A stretch of DNA of 64,000 bases, from contig BBXU01002596.1 of the NCBI GenBank assembly GCA_001598975.1, forward strand, positions 1-64,000. Direction: 5' to 3'. This DNA is from Parachlorella kessleri (taxonomy: Eukaryota; Chlorophyta; Trebouxiophyceae; Chlorellales; Chlorellaceae). A program made the translations under genes and the position numbers. The first letter of the stretch is position 1; the number at the start of each line of letters is the position of its first letter. Shown here one piece after another: positions 36,413 through 47,224 of the stretch. A model generated the notes under the pieces. The model ran no database searches. It worked only from the letters and a program-made list of their open reading frames with translations, and was not told the origin of the DNA.

Positions 36413-38059
36413 TCATGCAGCAGCGGTGGCTCGAGTGTAGATCTCCTGGCTTGCGCTTTTGGCCACAACCTTGATGAGACCCTGGCCAAGGAGCTCCTTG
36501 ATGGCGGCACGGGCAAGGCTGCCGTTGATCTGCAGTACAGCAGGCACCCAGGTCAGCCAGCGGGATGCTGCCTCCGCAAGAGCACACAAGAGTGTCCACG
36601 CAGGTCATGTGTAGAGTGACGGGCCAGCACCCGGCTGCTCAAAACACGGGCGCAGCAGCCTCGAAACAGCCCGCTCCAATCTCAGCCGCTTCCATCCAAC
36701 ACTCCCACACCACTTGCCCACGACAGCACACCCTGCACCCATACCCCCAGCATGCGTTGCAGGGTTCCGGGATCCAGAGGTGATGCTTCAGCAAGGCTAA
36801 GAGTCTGTTTGCCACCTTGCCTAGGGAGCTACTAAGAAACCCCAGCAAACATGCTTCTCTCCCGCCCCCTCTCAGGTCACTGCTGCCCAACTGGTGGCCC
36901 AACGCACCCTGAGCCTGTCAGAGAGCACAGAGGGAGTGATCATCTTGTACTTGGGCACCTCTGTCAACAGCTTCTCATATGTGGCCTGCAGCAGCAGATA
37001 TTCAAAACCCTCGCCACGAGAGTCCATTTCAACCCAAGAAGAGCCCACTCTTCTCAAATGGACCCATACAACCGTGCTCCACAACTGTCGGCCTGCTTCC
37101 TCCGACTGCTGCTGTCGCCCGCTACCACGGCAGATGACTGCCACAATTGGCTCACCGCCTCCTCTTGTCTATCTGCTGGAGCCAATCTAGAACTCAGGCT
37201 AGGCAGGCTAGCCGCAGCCCAAGGGCCGTACCTTTTTAAAGATCATAGGCTGGGCCTCCTGGCTGTCAGGTGTCACACCCACATGCAGTTCTATTGGGTA
37301 CGGAAGCCGAACAGCGCTAAGCTTACCGCCCCAGCAGACTAAAGCAATTTCTCTGCAGTCGCACACGTCCTTGACAGAAAGCTCAAGCCAAGATGCAGCT
37401 AAGTGCAGTACACACCTTGTCGAACTTGACCATATTGTTGACCTTCTCCTTCATCTTGCCCTTTGACCACTTCTGCGGCACCAAAGAGGGTGCAACACCA
37501 TCAGCCTGTGAACAAAGCCATCAAATACCCAACAAGCTTTGGAAGCCAGCCTCGACAGGGAAAGCCAGATAAAGGGCTGAAGCCCTCAGCCTCGTCGAGG
37601 AGCCTCCCCTTGCAACGGACTCGCTCCCTCCACTGGCTCCCTCCTTTCTAGTGACCCATGCCGGCGCAAAAGGTGGTGCCAGATGGAATATTACCTTCTT
37701 CTTGCCCTTGCTGGCATTGGCCGCAGCCATGGCCTTGGCCTCCTTGGACTTCTGCTCCTTTGGCGCCTGTACACACCAGACAGGGTGTGGACCCGCGTCG
37801 ATACCAGCACGCCCTCTACACAGGATCCGCACGCTGAGCTACATAATGCTCAAAGCAAGTCCAAGTACAACCTAACTTCACATCCACACAGCTGCCCGGG
37901 CAGACACGCCCGTTTGCAGGCAGGTTATAAACCAGCTTAAGTATGTAAAATAATGTAAACTACAGAACCCCAACACGAGCACAGGAACGAAAACAAAAGG
38001 CCAAGCCCGTTCCATGGCATCAAGGCATGCCCAGCCGGTTAGCCACTGAAACGCACCAT
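36413..38059 (-). CDS. RPS25: 40S ribosomal protein S25 (eS25), cytosolic
   Basis: Five exons: 38059-38057, 37766-37695, 37472-37416, 36985-36908, 36529-36413; 108 residues. The order is [65 protein letters not shown] and [20 protein letters not shown], ending [10 protein letters not shown]: a complete eS25 with its winged-helix core. The first exon is only the start codon ATG followed at once by GTGCGT. This is inferred, because no in-frame ATG precedes the Ala codon of exon 2, and phase and context fit. eS25 lies at the head of the 40S subunit and is needed for IRES-driven initiation. The gene is paired head to head with RPL30. Confidence 0.93.
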
Positions 38060-38374
38060 GGTTGTTCGCTTGCCGCTGCAAAAGAGGGAGAGCTAGTGCT
38101 CCCCTGCGCTTCGTTCTTACTAGAGTCCCAATAGAGAACCTTGGCGGCCGGCACGCGCAGCATGGTGTAAAATACTTGGGAGCCTCTGCCCTGCTCCTCC
38201 CTTTCCCCCCCATCAATCCGTCTCTGGAGCCTTCCCCGGTGGGTAAACATGACTGGTGCTGGTTGCATAGGATGGGATGCATGACTGGCTTCTCTTTTTT
38301 TGGCTTGTGCCTCTCTCGTACGTACCCTTCAATGGCTTGTATCTGACTCCGCAGGCTGAGAAGGAGACGTCAAC
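38060..38374. promoter_or_regulatory. Bidirectional promoter interval (RPS25 / RPL30)
   Basis: 315 bp shared by two cytosolic ribosomal protein genes, one of each subunit. Co-regulation through common elements is an obvious inference. A pyrimidine-rich stretch (ctgctcctccctttcccccc, about 38188-38207) is present; no TATA box is clear. Confidence 0.55.
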
Positions 38375-39275
38375 ATGGTGGCTGCCAGCAAGAAGAGCAA
38401 GAAGTCTCATGAGAGCATCAACTCTCGTCTGGCGCTGGTGATGAAGTCCGGCAAATATACCCTGGGCTACAAGACCACTCTGAAGACTCTGCGCAACGGC
38501 AAGGTGCGCGCCTGAAGGGAAGAGTGTGGTGCTGAGTGGGAGTAAGTGTGGAGACGAGGCTGGGGCATTTAGGAGTGCAATAAAGCTAATGGTTGCAGAG
38601 GAGACAGACTTGTTTGTCGACTTGCAAAGATGCTGCTGGCCTTGGCTTGCACTTCTATCCTGTAGAACCTCAGTGACTTTTTCTGTTTGTGCGAGGCTCG
38701 CTTCCCTCTGCGGGGCTGCTTTTACTCTTGTGCAGTGTCCACCAGCTACTTTGAGTGTTGACGGGGCTCCTTCATGATTTGCTTGGGGTCACGCGTGCAG
38801 GCCAAGCTGGTGATTATCAGCAACAACTGCCCGGCTGTGCGCAAGTCTGAGATCGAGTACTACGCCATGCTCTCAAAGACTGGCGTGCACCACTACAATG
38901 GCAACAACGTTGACCTGGGTACAGCCTGCGGCAAGCTGCACCGCGTGTCAGTGCTGACAATCACCGACCCTGGTGCGTGGCTGCCTTGTCTTCCCCAGCT
39001 TGGGATGGCTTGTATCCGGGTGCCTGAGGCATGCTATGGCTTTTACCTGTGCCTGAGGCATGCTATGCGGCGACTACCAGCTGGCTTGGCAGCTTGATAG
39101 CTATGAATGCTTGGTTATGAACTGCACTGTCACACTTGGGTGTTGAGTATTGACGGGAGGCCTGGCTGGTAACGACCTGGCATGTAGGTGGTGATACCTG
39201 GTGCCTGGGCTGACATGGCCACTGGTGTGTCATGCTGCAGGTGACTCTGACATCATCAAGACCACCAGCGAGTAG
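38375..39275 (+). CDS. RPL30: 60S ribosomal protein L30 (eL30), cytosolic
   Basis: Three exons: 38375-38503, 38801-38972, 39241-39275; 111 residues. [20 protein letters not shown] and [19 protein letters not shown] open the protein; exon 2 gives [20 protein letters not shown] and the L7Ae-type fold [18 protein letters not shown], and the end is [11 protein letters not shown]. In yeast eL30 represses splicing of its own transcript by binding near the first 5' splice site; the first donor here falls soon after LRNGK, but I did not find a clear kink-turn. Confidence 0.96.
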
Positions 39276-39319
39276 GTGCTCACCTAGCAAGAGGGGGTGC
39301 TGGAAGTGACTTACGAGCT

Positions 39320-39324
39320 TGTAA
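39320..39324 (+). other. Poly(A) signal of RPL30 (TGTAA)
   Basis: TGTAA, 45 nt past the RPL30 stop. Confidence 0.6.
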
Positions 39325-39556
39325 CACAGTGCAAGCTCTCGATAGCAAGGCTAGAGGCCTGTGCACAGGGTGAGGGCAGAGTGCCACAGGAAAACACTGC
39401 TGCACACCCATACCTGTGGATGAGGAGCTGCCGAAAGTCAAAAGAGCTGATTCCTGCCCAGATGCGGAGCATACTTGCACCCAGTGCATTCCTTGCGCAC
39501 GCCCCTGCCAGGCAAGGTCAGAGACTGCGTCATGAACCTCCCTCAACAGAGCACTG

Positions 39557-39662
39557 GAGAGACATACTAAATCAGAGCTCAGGCAAGATGCCGAGCATAC
39601 CTGCGTTCAGCCCTGTCGGTCCAGTTTACCCTTAGCTCTCAGTTCGCACCACCTGCCACCAT
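39557..39662 (+). repeat. Dispersed repeat family A, copy 5
   Basis: Diverged unit: gagacatactaaatcagagc, caggcaagatgccgagcat, ttcagccctgtcggtccag and cgcaccacctgccacc. It is followed directly by copy 6, a second tandem pair. Confidence 0.7.
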
Positions 39663-39663
39663 T

Positions 39664-39748
39664 CTGCTCATTCTGCATCCAGCTCTGTCAGTCCAGTCCA
39701 GCCCAGCTCTACTCCCTGCTTGCACTACCTGCCACCCATGCTAATTAA
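39664..39748 (+). repeat. Dispersed repeat family A, copy 6
   Basis: 3' half of the unit: attctgcatccagctctgtc, agtccagcccagctct, then CACTACCTGCCACCCATGCT and aatta. It lies in the 3' flank shared by RPL30 (+) and haspin (-). Confidence 0.8.
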
Positions 39749-39890
39749 TACCGTAGTATTGGCCCAACAGACAGGCAACCCAGAGCGCACCTTGCATTTC
39801 ACTCCAGTTTATTCACAGCAACCCTGTCCTCTTGTTGCACTGCCTACCACCAACAACTGCGTCCGGGGTGCTGGCTTGCTCTGCTGGGAG

Positions 39891-42800
39891 TCACGCCGCT
39901 TCGCCTTCCCAGCCGTTCCCCGAGCTTGCCACCAGGAACTGTGGCAGGAAGAACTCGTCCCACAGGAGCTCGGCGCAGCAGCTGTAGGTCAGCGCGCGCT
40001 TGCGGAAGCTGCGCAGCTCGTGCTTGTCGCTGCTGCTGCAGCTGGCGGGTAGCTTGTGGGTGAGGCAGATGTCGGCCAGGTAGTGGACCCACAGGCTGTT
40101 TGTGCAGGGCGCAAAGGTGCTCCAGTTGTTCTTGGTGGCCTTCTTCATTCGCCGGTATGTTTCCGCCTGCACTACACAGTAGGGTGCAGAGAGGGTGCTG
40201 CGATGGAGGTTGGTGAGCCCAATCAGAACATGGCCCCGCTACAACACCCCCACACAAACCATCTGTAGCACGATTCAAGCAGACGATGGCTGGTAGGCGA
40301 GCATGTCCAGGTCCCAAGTGCTAGACTATCGTTTGGCGCCTGGGCTGCTCCACATAATTTTCAGACAGCTGCACCTGCAAGGCCCCGTCCCCATCATTAC
40401 ATGCGCATGTCCCACCATGCCCCCACAAAACAATGTCAACCATGTCGGGGAGACAACTGCTGGATCAGCACTTAGGCAAGATTCAGGCACATTCTGCATC
40501 CAGCTGCGGCCCTGTCAGTCCAGCTCAACTCTCACTCCCTGTTCGCACTACCTGCCACCCATGCTAAAAACAACGTCAATGCCAACACGCCCTGCCCAGT
40601 GGGCCCCAACTGTTCATGCCCGAGCACTATGCCTTTGGCTGTTGCCTTCATGGGCACATAGCTGCTGCGCCTCCCTGGCAACCAGATCAGGAGTTCTGCA
40701 TTCCCACCCACCTGCACATTGCCCTTAGGCCCCTTGAACAGTGCTGGGTCTGCCGCCAGGTCGCAGAACACAGCCTCCCCACCCGCAGCCACCAGGCGGG
40801 AGAGGGTGAAGTCGATAAGGGTGACCGTCACGCCAGCAGCCTGGGCCGTGACATCACAGCCCCTGCAGGCCAGAACAGTATTTTTTGTAACACCCCTTCG
40901 AATGGGCCCTACATCTAGCCTATGACCAAGTCGTGGGTCGCCGGTGTGGTTTCCGCTCCTGTCTTGCCTTCAATTACCTGCGGTTGTTAGCTGAGGCTGA
41001 TGCCTCCTGGGAGTTGTCTGCTGGCGCAAGCGCCCAGGAAGGCTTTAAGGCACACCAAGCATCCAGCCCTTACAGTGGTGCTAGCTAAAATCCCCAGCTC
41101 AGTTCCCCAGCCTGCCATCAATAGGAACATTGGTACCGCCCATACACCGCTGGTGTGCCCCCGACCTACCTAAGCCGGCAGCCCACATGCTTGGAACCAT
41201 CCCTTCGTATGAGCAGGTTGCCCCAGTGCAGGTCGCGGTGCTCAAACTGGCACCCCTCTTCTGCTACCGCCAAGGTCAGGCACACCTGCACAGGCACGTG
41301 TTCGGCTTGCAGGGCTGCTCACCCAAGCACATGGTCTCCTCTCGGCCAAGGACTGGGTGCATGCTCTTGCCAGCCTAGCTCAGGACAGTGATAGTCGCAG
41401 GACGCCTGGGATCCGTAGTGCGGGGTGCAAGCAGCTCCTACAGATGTGGATGAAGCCAGGCACAAGCGCAAGGGCTCTGCTTGCCTGCAGGAGGATGCTG
41501 CGCAGCTCGTCAAAAGACCGTAGCTCAAAGTGCTCAAGGTCGAGACCGCCGTCAGCCACCACATAGACCTGCGCAGGGCATCAAGGGAGGGGGGCATGCT
41601 TGCTGCATGGGCATGTTACAGCTTCCAGGACAGTGACTCCCATCACCATCAAGTTCACCTCAAGTAGCACATCATTGCCATTAGGCAGTTCTCCGACATG
41701 CCAAAGTGTTCTGCCACCCATCACTTGTCCCACACAAGCTAGGTGATAACGAGTACATGACACAACGGTCTCAGGTCCTAAACTCAATGTGTAATGATAC
41801 GATGCGAGTAACACACATAACAGCGACAGCCACACTCACCACATAGAGTTGGTCGCCGCCAAACACATCCACAGGGTCATTCTCAGACCCATGCTGGTCA
41901 TCCCAGCGGTGCCACTCTTTCTGCAGCTGGGCGGCGTAGCGGCCACGGCAGACGCCCACCCCATACGTTTCCACAAAGCCTTTGGTAACATTCTCCGGCA
42001 TCGCCTGGTGGTCGTTCGCAGCTGCAGCAGACAGGAGCCTTAGTACCCCGCCAGAGTGGATCCATGTCAGAACCACAGTGACAAAGCTGCACACCCTGAC
42101 AGAAACCTTGTGCAATTTCCTAATCCCGGCCAGTATAGTGCAGCCTTTTCATGAGGATGCGCTTCCATTCAGAGCCACTGACGAGGTACAAGCTAGGGCA
42201 AACTGATGTGCAAGCGATGAGCTCGCATGCTAGGAGGACCCGCCCTTACCAGAGTGGCCCCGCAGTCCTGACAGTGTCAGAGTTATGGCCGCCTCTGCCA
42301 AGATCTCATCAGCACGCTTCTGTGGCTCCCCATTGACCTGCACAAGTCGAACTGCTGTTGCCTCCGCACTTGTCAAATGCGGTGGACTGCAAAGTGGTGG
42401 CTGATTTGTGCATCAGCGGGCAAAGTGCGTCAGGCATCCTGTATCACGATATGGAATGCTGGCTGCCAGTGCAGCAGGTCTGCTGGCCCCAATCTTAGCG
42501 AAATCACCTCCCAGCCGGCCTCACCATGGTTTGCCCTTCCATGGGCACAATCTTGAAGACGACGCCCCCTGCTTTGAATGCTTCCCCAAAGGTGCCCTCG
42601 CCAATCTTGCGGACCTCGCCCAAGCTCACATGCTGGCCGAGCAACTCCTCCATGCTGGGCAAGTACTCCAAGTCCAGCTGCAGCAGAGCAAAAGCCAGCC
42701 AGATTAACAAACTGCCTTGATCACATTGTGAAGCGCGAATCTTGCTGCGTGCGAGCAGGGCTGGAAGGGTGGCAGGTGATCCTCTCTAGGCAGCAGAGGT

Positions 42801-44699
42801 CCTGGCTGACTCGCCTCCTGACCACACAGGAGGAGCAGCTGCTGCAGTGGAGTGAGGCTCTCTGGGGCCTGTCCTTCTTGCACAGCTTGCGACGGACGGG
42901 CATCAGGGCCCGCCTCCTCGCTGACAGCCTGGCCTTGGCTGCCATGCAGCTGCCCTTGCACAACCAGCTTTGTCTCCAGCAGCTGCCCCAGTGCACACTC
43001 TTCATCCTCCTCCGGGAGCACAGGCATGCCGTGCTGCGGACTTGGCATCCTGGCCGGGTCAATATTGCACAGCCACGGTGGTGCAACTGCGTGGCTGCAG
43101 CTGGCCGGCAAGTCGGCCTGCTCTGGTGGGACTGACTGGAGCGGGCCTTGAGCCGTGCTGCCCACACGCGCTGGGGAGCCGGGCTGGCTAACAGGGGAGC
43201 CGGCTTCTGGCAATGTGCTGGAAACTTCTGCAGAACAAGCAGCCTAACTCTTGGCATACATGGCCAAGGCTCTAGACCTACCATCCAGGTGCTTGGCAAT
43301 TCCGTCACTCATAGTGTTTGAGGGCCATTCCAAGGCAACGACTTCGGATTGCCAGCTAGGAAACTCTTAAGTAGCTTTACTTGGGAGACCGCACCTGCAA
43401 TTTCTGCGTGAGCTGCAGCTGGCTCCAACTGTAGCCCAAGTGGTGCTCTGTGCTGGTCAGATATGTCCCTTGGCTGGGCTGCAGGCTGGCTGCCGGTCAG
43501 CCCAAGCCTTTGAAATGCGTCTGCGATCCCCAGGGAGAGCCTTCCCATGACCCCTCCTGCCATGCCGGCATGGGAGTGGAGTCGAGAGGACTGGTGGCAC
43601 ACTGGCAGCAGAGACTGCCGCCCTAGCTGACCTGCCACAACAGCCGAGGCGCTCTCGCCCACAGCACTGAGGCGATGCTGGGCTTGAGAGCCTGGCCGCT
43701 GCGGAGCAGCACCTTCCTTCAAGCTGCATAGCGACCCACAAAGTCAAAGAGCCTTACACATAGTTACTGCAGCACTCTTATGGCTTGAAAAGGGTTGCAT
43801 TCCACGTGTTGCAATGCCGAAATGTTCGTACATTCCCAACCTGGAGGTGCACATCACTGCAAATTAATAGGGTGGGGACGACTGCTCCAGGCCAGATGCT
43901 ATGCCATGGGCTCACCCGTGAGCTGCTGTAGAGCCACGGGGCAGTGCCACAATGGACGCCCGCCGCGACAGTCCCAGGGACATAGGTCGGAGCTTGCATG
44001 AGCTGGCTGCTGCCTCCGGGTGGCCCACATGGCATGGTGGCTCCACGAACAGATTCATGGAGTTCACATTTTCTGCAGGTTCAACATAGGAGCAAGTGCA
44101 CAGGCATCATCAGAGCCTGGACCAGCTCGTAGTATGAGTTCGCTTTGCTCAATGCCCACCTGTGACCTGGGCATGTTGACTGCCATGTGCAGGCTTGGCC
44201 CGCTGATTTTTCTTTGGTGTGGGTGTCTCCACCACCAGTTCAAAGGCATCAACCTGAACAATATGAACAAATGGCTGACCGTGGGACTCTCAGTACCGTG
44301 GTGTGAAGCTGTGCACATCGCACGTATTTCTAATAAACTTTCACAGGCTGTATATGCAGCCAATGCGCTTGCCTCCTCAAAGTAGGCCTTGAGGTCTGCG
44401 ATATGCTGCGCATAGCTAGCTGCCCGTGCCCGGCCTATTGAGGGAGCCAGCCGGCGGCGTAACCGGCCCTTGCCACCACCGCTGTCCTCGCTCTCGGCAG
44501 TAGAAGCTACCAGAGTATCCACACCAGGCAGGGGGCTTTCTGCCACAGGCGTGAGCACGCTGACAGCAGTAACATACGTATTATTTGAGGAGGCTGTTGC
44601 AGCATAAATGCTGTCAGCGGTGCTCAGCTCCACCGCTGCAGAGCTTTTAGGCTCTTTCCTGCGCCTGCTGAAGGTGACCAGGCTAGATGTGTCAGTCAT
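39891..44699 (-). CDS. Haspin-type histone H3 Thr3 protein kinase
   Basis: Kinase exons are firm: 42677-42525 (G-loop KIGEGTFGEAF, Lys in VVFKIVP), 42337-42250 (VNGEPQKRADEILAEA), 42021-41840 (SENDPVDVFGGDQLYV), 41568-41485, 41285-41170 (LAVAEEGCQFEHRDLHWGNL, the haspin catalytic loop), 40862-40712 (IDFTLSRL in place of DFG, haspin-like) and 40166-39891 (YRRMKKATKNNWSTFAPCTN, LWVHYLADICLTHKL). Haspin phosphorylates H3T3 at mitotic centromeres to recruit the Aurora complex. Upstream, 43227-42815 ends LTPLQQLLLLCGQE, matching the plant pre-kinase motif. The first exon (44699-about 44373, MTDTSSLVTFSRRRKEPKSS, DLKAYFEE) resembles the plant haspin N-terminus. Exons between (about 44072-43916, 43720-43330, and one ending 43282) are tentative. 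The donors at 41484 and 42814 are GC, not GT. A family A repeat lies in the last intron. Confidence 0.88.
40446..40569 (+). repeat. Dispersed repeat family A, copy 7 (intronic, antisense in haspin)
   Basis: About 124 bp in the last haspin intron: cggggagacaactgctggat, aggcaagattcaggcacat, ctgcatccagctgcggc, cactccctgttcg and CACTACCTGCCACCCATGCT. It is close to copies 3 and 4. Confidence 0.85.
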
Positions 44700-44999
44700 G
44701 GGGAGCAGAAAATCAGCCTTACAACTCGCCCGGGCCTACTTCACCAGTGAAACGCCTCTATCTTCAGGTTAGACTGAGCAGGAGCCTCTCCTAGGTTGTA
44801 GCCTGCTTCCGCTTCTTGAAATCCAGTGAAGCGCAGCAGGACAGCAGCAGGCGCGCCATCTGGTCTTTAAACAACCGCGATCACCGCTGTGCTGCTTGGT
44901 TGTCCGGTTTAGTTCCAGTCCGCCTCTCCTGTTGGGGAGTCGCTCTGCTCCCAGGCTCCTCTTAAAGTGTACAGGCTCTCACCCTTGAATCAACAGAAC
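44700..44999. promoter_or_regulatory. Bidirectional promoter interval (haspin / FHA protein)
   Basis: 300 bp between the two inferred start codons. Haspin is cell-cycle regulated in other eukaryotes, so a shared promoter would suggest similar timing for the FHA protein; this is inference only. The palindrome-like gcaggacagcagcaggcgcg lies near 44833-44852. Confidence 0.5.
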
Positions 45000-45947
45000 A
45001 TGACTGTGAGTTAGCTTGCCTTAAAGAACAAGCCTGCCTGTGACCCTCCTTTCCTCACGCTGTACGTCAGACACGCTGGTCGCCTTGCAGGAGGCGCCAA
45101 CAGCCACACTGCACCTGCACTTGGTGGAGGGGCCTCTGGCAGGCCTGCAGCTCACGACTGGGGACGCCGACCGCTACCAGATTGGACGCACCCGCACCAC
45201 GAAGGTCAAGGGCTTACAAATCAAGGACCCTGATATCTCCGAAAAGCATGCAGAGCTCGTGTGGCAAGCGGGGCAGTGGAGCGTGCGCGACCTGGGAAGC
45301 ACAAACGGCACACAGCTGAACGGTCTGGAGTTAGAGAGCAGAGGTAAGAAATCACTCAGTTTGCACCCGTCCATGGTGCCAACGGTGAGGCCTGGCACTC
45401 GCTTCTCTGTGCCTTAGTGCGCTGGGCAGTCTGTGCCACTTCCCAACTTCACGAGTGTGGCTGGTGCGCAGGCGATCCTGTTGCACTGAAAACAGGGGAT
45501 GTCCTCCGCTTTGGCACTAGCACCACGGCAAACGTTATGGTCAGTGCTTCCAAAGCATACGTGGCTGCAGCGCAATGGTGCATTTGCGCCTGCTACAGTT
45601 GGGTGCAGCAGGGTCAGTCAGGGCGGGTCCAACAGCATGCAGCCTAACCATGGCGTATTTGGGTGCAGATTGATGTCGAGTTGGAGGATGTAACTGTAGC
45701 GCAGTACCTGCAGTCTGAGTGTTCACAGCTGGAGCTTCTTATCAAGGTGAGGTGTAGGAAGAAGCATAGCCAGACTGACTGGAAATGCGGCTGGCTGGGC
45801 TAGTCAGTAAATTACAATGCTCTGCTGCAGCTAGCTACAAGGCCACTATCTGGTGCATATATGCAGGCACGAGCCGCTGCAGTGGCGCAACAACTCAAGC
45901 TTAAGTGGCAGGCTGCAAAGGGGCAGCTACTCCTTGATGCTCATTAG
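45000..45947 (+). CDS. Small single FHA-domain protein
   Basis: Five exons: 45000-45005, 45091-45343, 45472-45539, 45669-45746, 45867-45947; 161 residues. The forkhead-associated domain is complete: YQIGRTRTTKVKGLQIKDPD with the phosphothreonine-binding Gly-Arg, then ISEKHAEL with the conserved Ser and His, and DLGSTNGTQLNG; after that come DPVALKTGDVLRFG and a C-terminal helix rich in Gln, Lys and Ala. FHA domains read pThr on partner proteins in DNA-damage and cell-cycle signalling. The first exon is ATGACT only, followed by GTGAGT; it is inferred because exon 2 has no upstream in-frame ATG and a phase-0 join gives MTEAPTATLHLHLVEGP. No other domain is present, so it is probably an adaptor. 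Confidence 0.87.
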
Positions 45948-46050
45948 TTGCAGCGGACAGGGGTTATCCTTTCGCCTTGCCAAAGTATCAGCTGTTAAAA
46001 GTATGTTTCACAGGTGGCTGCCAGTGCGAACAAACAGGAGTAGGGGCAAA

Positions 46051-46170
46051 CTGGACTGACAAGGCAGGATGCACTTATGCCCTGTGTCGGCCTGAGATAT
46101 TAGCATGGGTGGCAGGTAGTGCAAACAGGGAGTAGAGCTGGGCTGACTGGACGGGACTGAGATATATTTT
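46051..46170 (-). repeat. Dispersed repeat family A, copies 8/9 (two partial units)
   Basis: Minus-strand units: the 5' part of one copy (about 46051-46098) abuts the 3' part of another (about 46100-46170, containing the complement of CACTACCTGCCACCCATGCT). Their order suggests a broken tandem pair. Confidence 0.7.
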
Positions 46171-46415
46171 ATTTGGCAAGGGTGGCAGGCATAGCGGATC
46201 GGAGATGAGGTATGGGCATGCTGGCCTGACTCTTTTTACTAGAAAGATATAATGGAGGCGAGCCATGCATTTGACCTGCTCGCAGTCTGTAGGACTGTAG
46301 CATCCTGTACAGCATTTGATAATGGAGGCAGGTTGTGCGATTTGAGGATTACGGGTGAGCTGCTCCGACAGGGCTGGATGCACGTCGTGCTCTGGTATTC
46401 TGTTCAGCATTTATT

Positions 46416-46507
46416 GAGGGTGGCAGGGAGTGCGAGCAGGGAGGAGGTACTGGGATACTGGGCGGACAGGGTTGAATGCAGAATGAGCCTGAGTCTTGCC
46501 TGATTTG
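46416..46507 (-). repeat. Dispersed repeat family A, copy 10
   Basis: Minus-strand unit with gggtggcagggagtgcgagc and ggttgaatgcagaatgagcc on the plus strand, more diverged than copies 3-7. Confidence 0.7.
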
Positions 46508-47224
46508 CCTGATTTAGCATTTGCCACAGTGGTTGCAGTGCTCGGGTTAGACACCAATAGGTGAAGCGGACGAGTTCTTGAGCTTTAGAGCTTCATGTAG
46601 CTCCTCCTGGCGACAAGTAGGCCATGGATACCTCAGAGCAACAATGTACGGACAGACAGCTGTGAGCCACTAGCACTGCTGCTAGCCATGGACTACTCAC
46701 ACATTGCGACTAGTGGCTGGGTAGCTTTGATTCTAACCATCTTCTTCGCATGGATTTATTGGAGGACAGCTCCCATCCAACCACACGGCACGGCTGTAAC
46801 AAAGCCAGCAAGGCACAGCTGCTCTACCTGTGGATTGGGTCCTCTAAACCTCGGATGCTTATCAACTACCTGCCTTCACCCTTGGGGCATCAGAACTGCC
46901 TTGCAACCGACACACCACTGGGCATTGGACCAACTCCACACCCCAGCAAACATGATAGGCATACTGACCTTCCATCCCATCCCCACAGCCCAGTCTCTTG
47001 TATATGTAGGAGCTCCTCACGTTCATCCAGTGCAGATATCCTAAGCAGACAAACAGGGCCGCTCCGATTGCTTGCGGAGCATGTCTGGTTAGGTTTGGTA
47101 ACATATATCACCCACCCGGCCAACACACAAACACAGCTAGCTGGACTACCAACCACAAGCTTACGACAACAAACGTTATCACCGCACTGGACCCATGCAT
47201 TTCCCCCTTCTCCACATGTGCTCT

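Larger units (their letters stand above)
45948..47224. other. Convergent spacer with family A repeats, no gene seen
   Basis: 1.3 kb between the FHA gene (+) and the PP2A subunit (-). It holds minus-strand family A fragments at about 46051-46170 and 46416-46507. A plus-strand frame at 46688-47044 starts with a hydrophobic stretch (VALILTIFFAWIYW) but has no splice or homology support. Confidence 0.6.

Noticed and set aside
40446..40569. Family A repeat as an alternative haspin exon
   Set aside because: It is a member of a dispersed non-coding family and the flanking exons already join in phase without it.
43457..43747. Second open minus-strand frame in the haspin N-terminal region (Ser/Cys-rich)
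   Set aside because: Overlaps a more protein-like frame (SLGIADAFQRLG); Cys/Arg-rich composition suggests the wrong phase, though the local exon structure is unresolved.
46688..47044. Plus-strand frame beginning with a hydrophobic segment (MDYSHIATSGWVALILTIFF)
   Set aside because: Hydrophobic only at the start, low-complexity after; no splice partner, poly(A) signal or homology. Could be a chance frame in a convergent gap.
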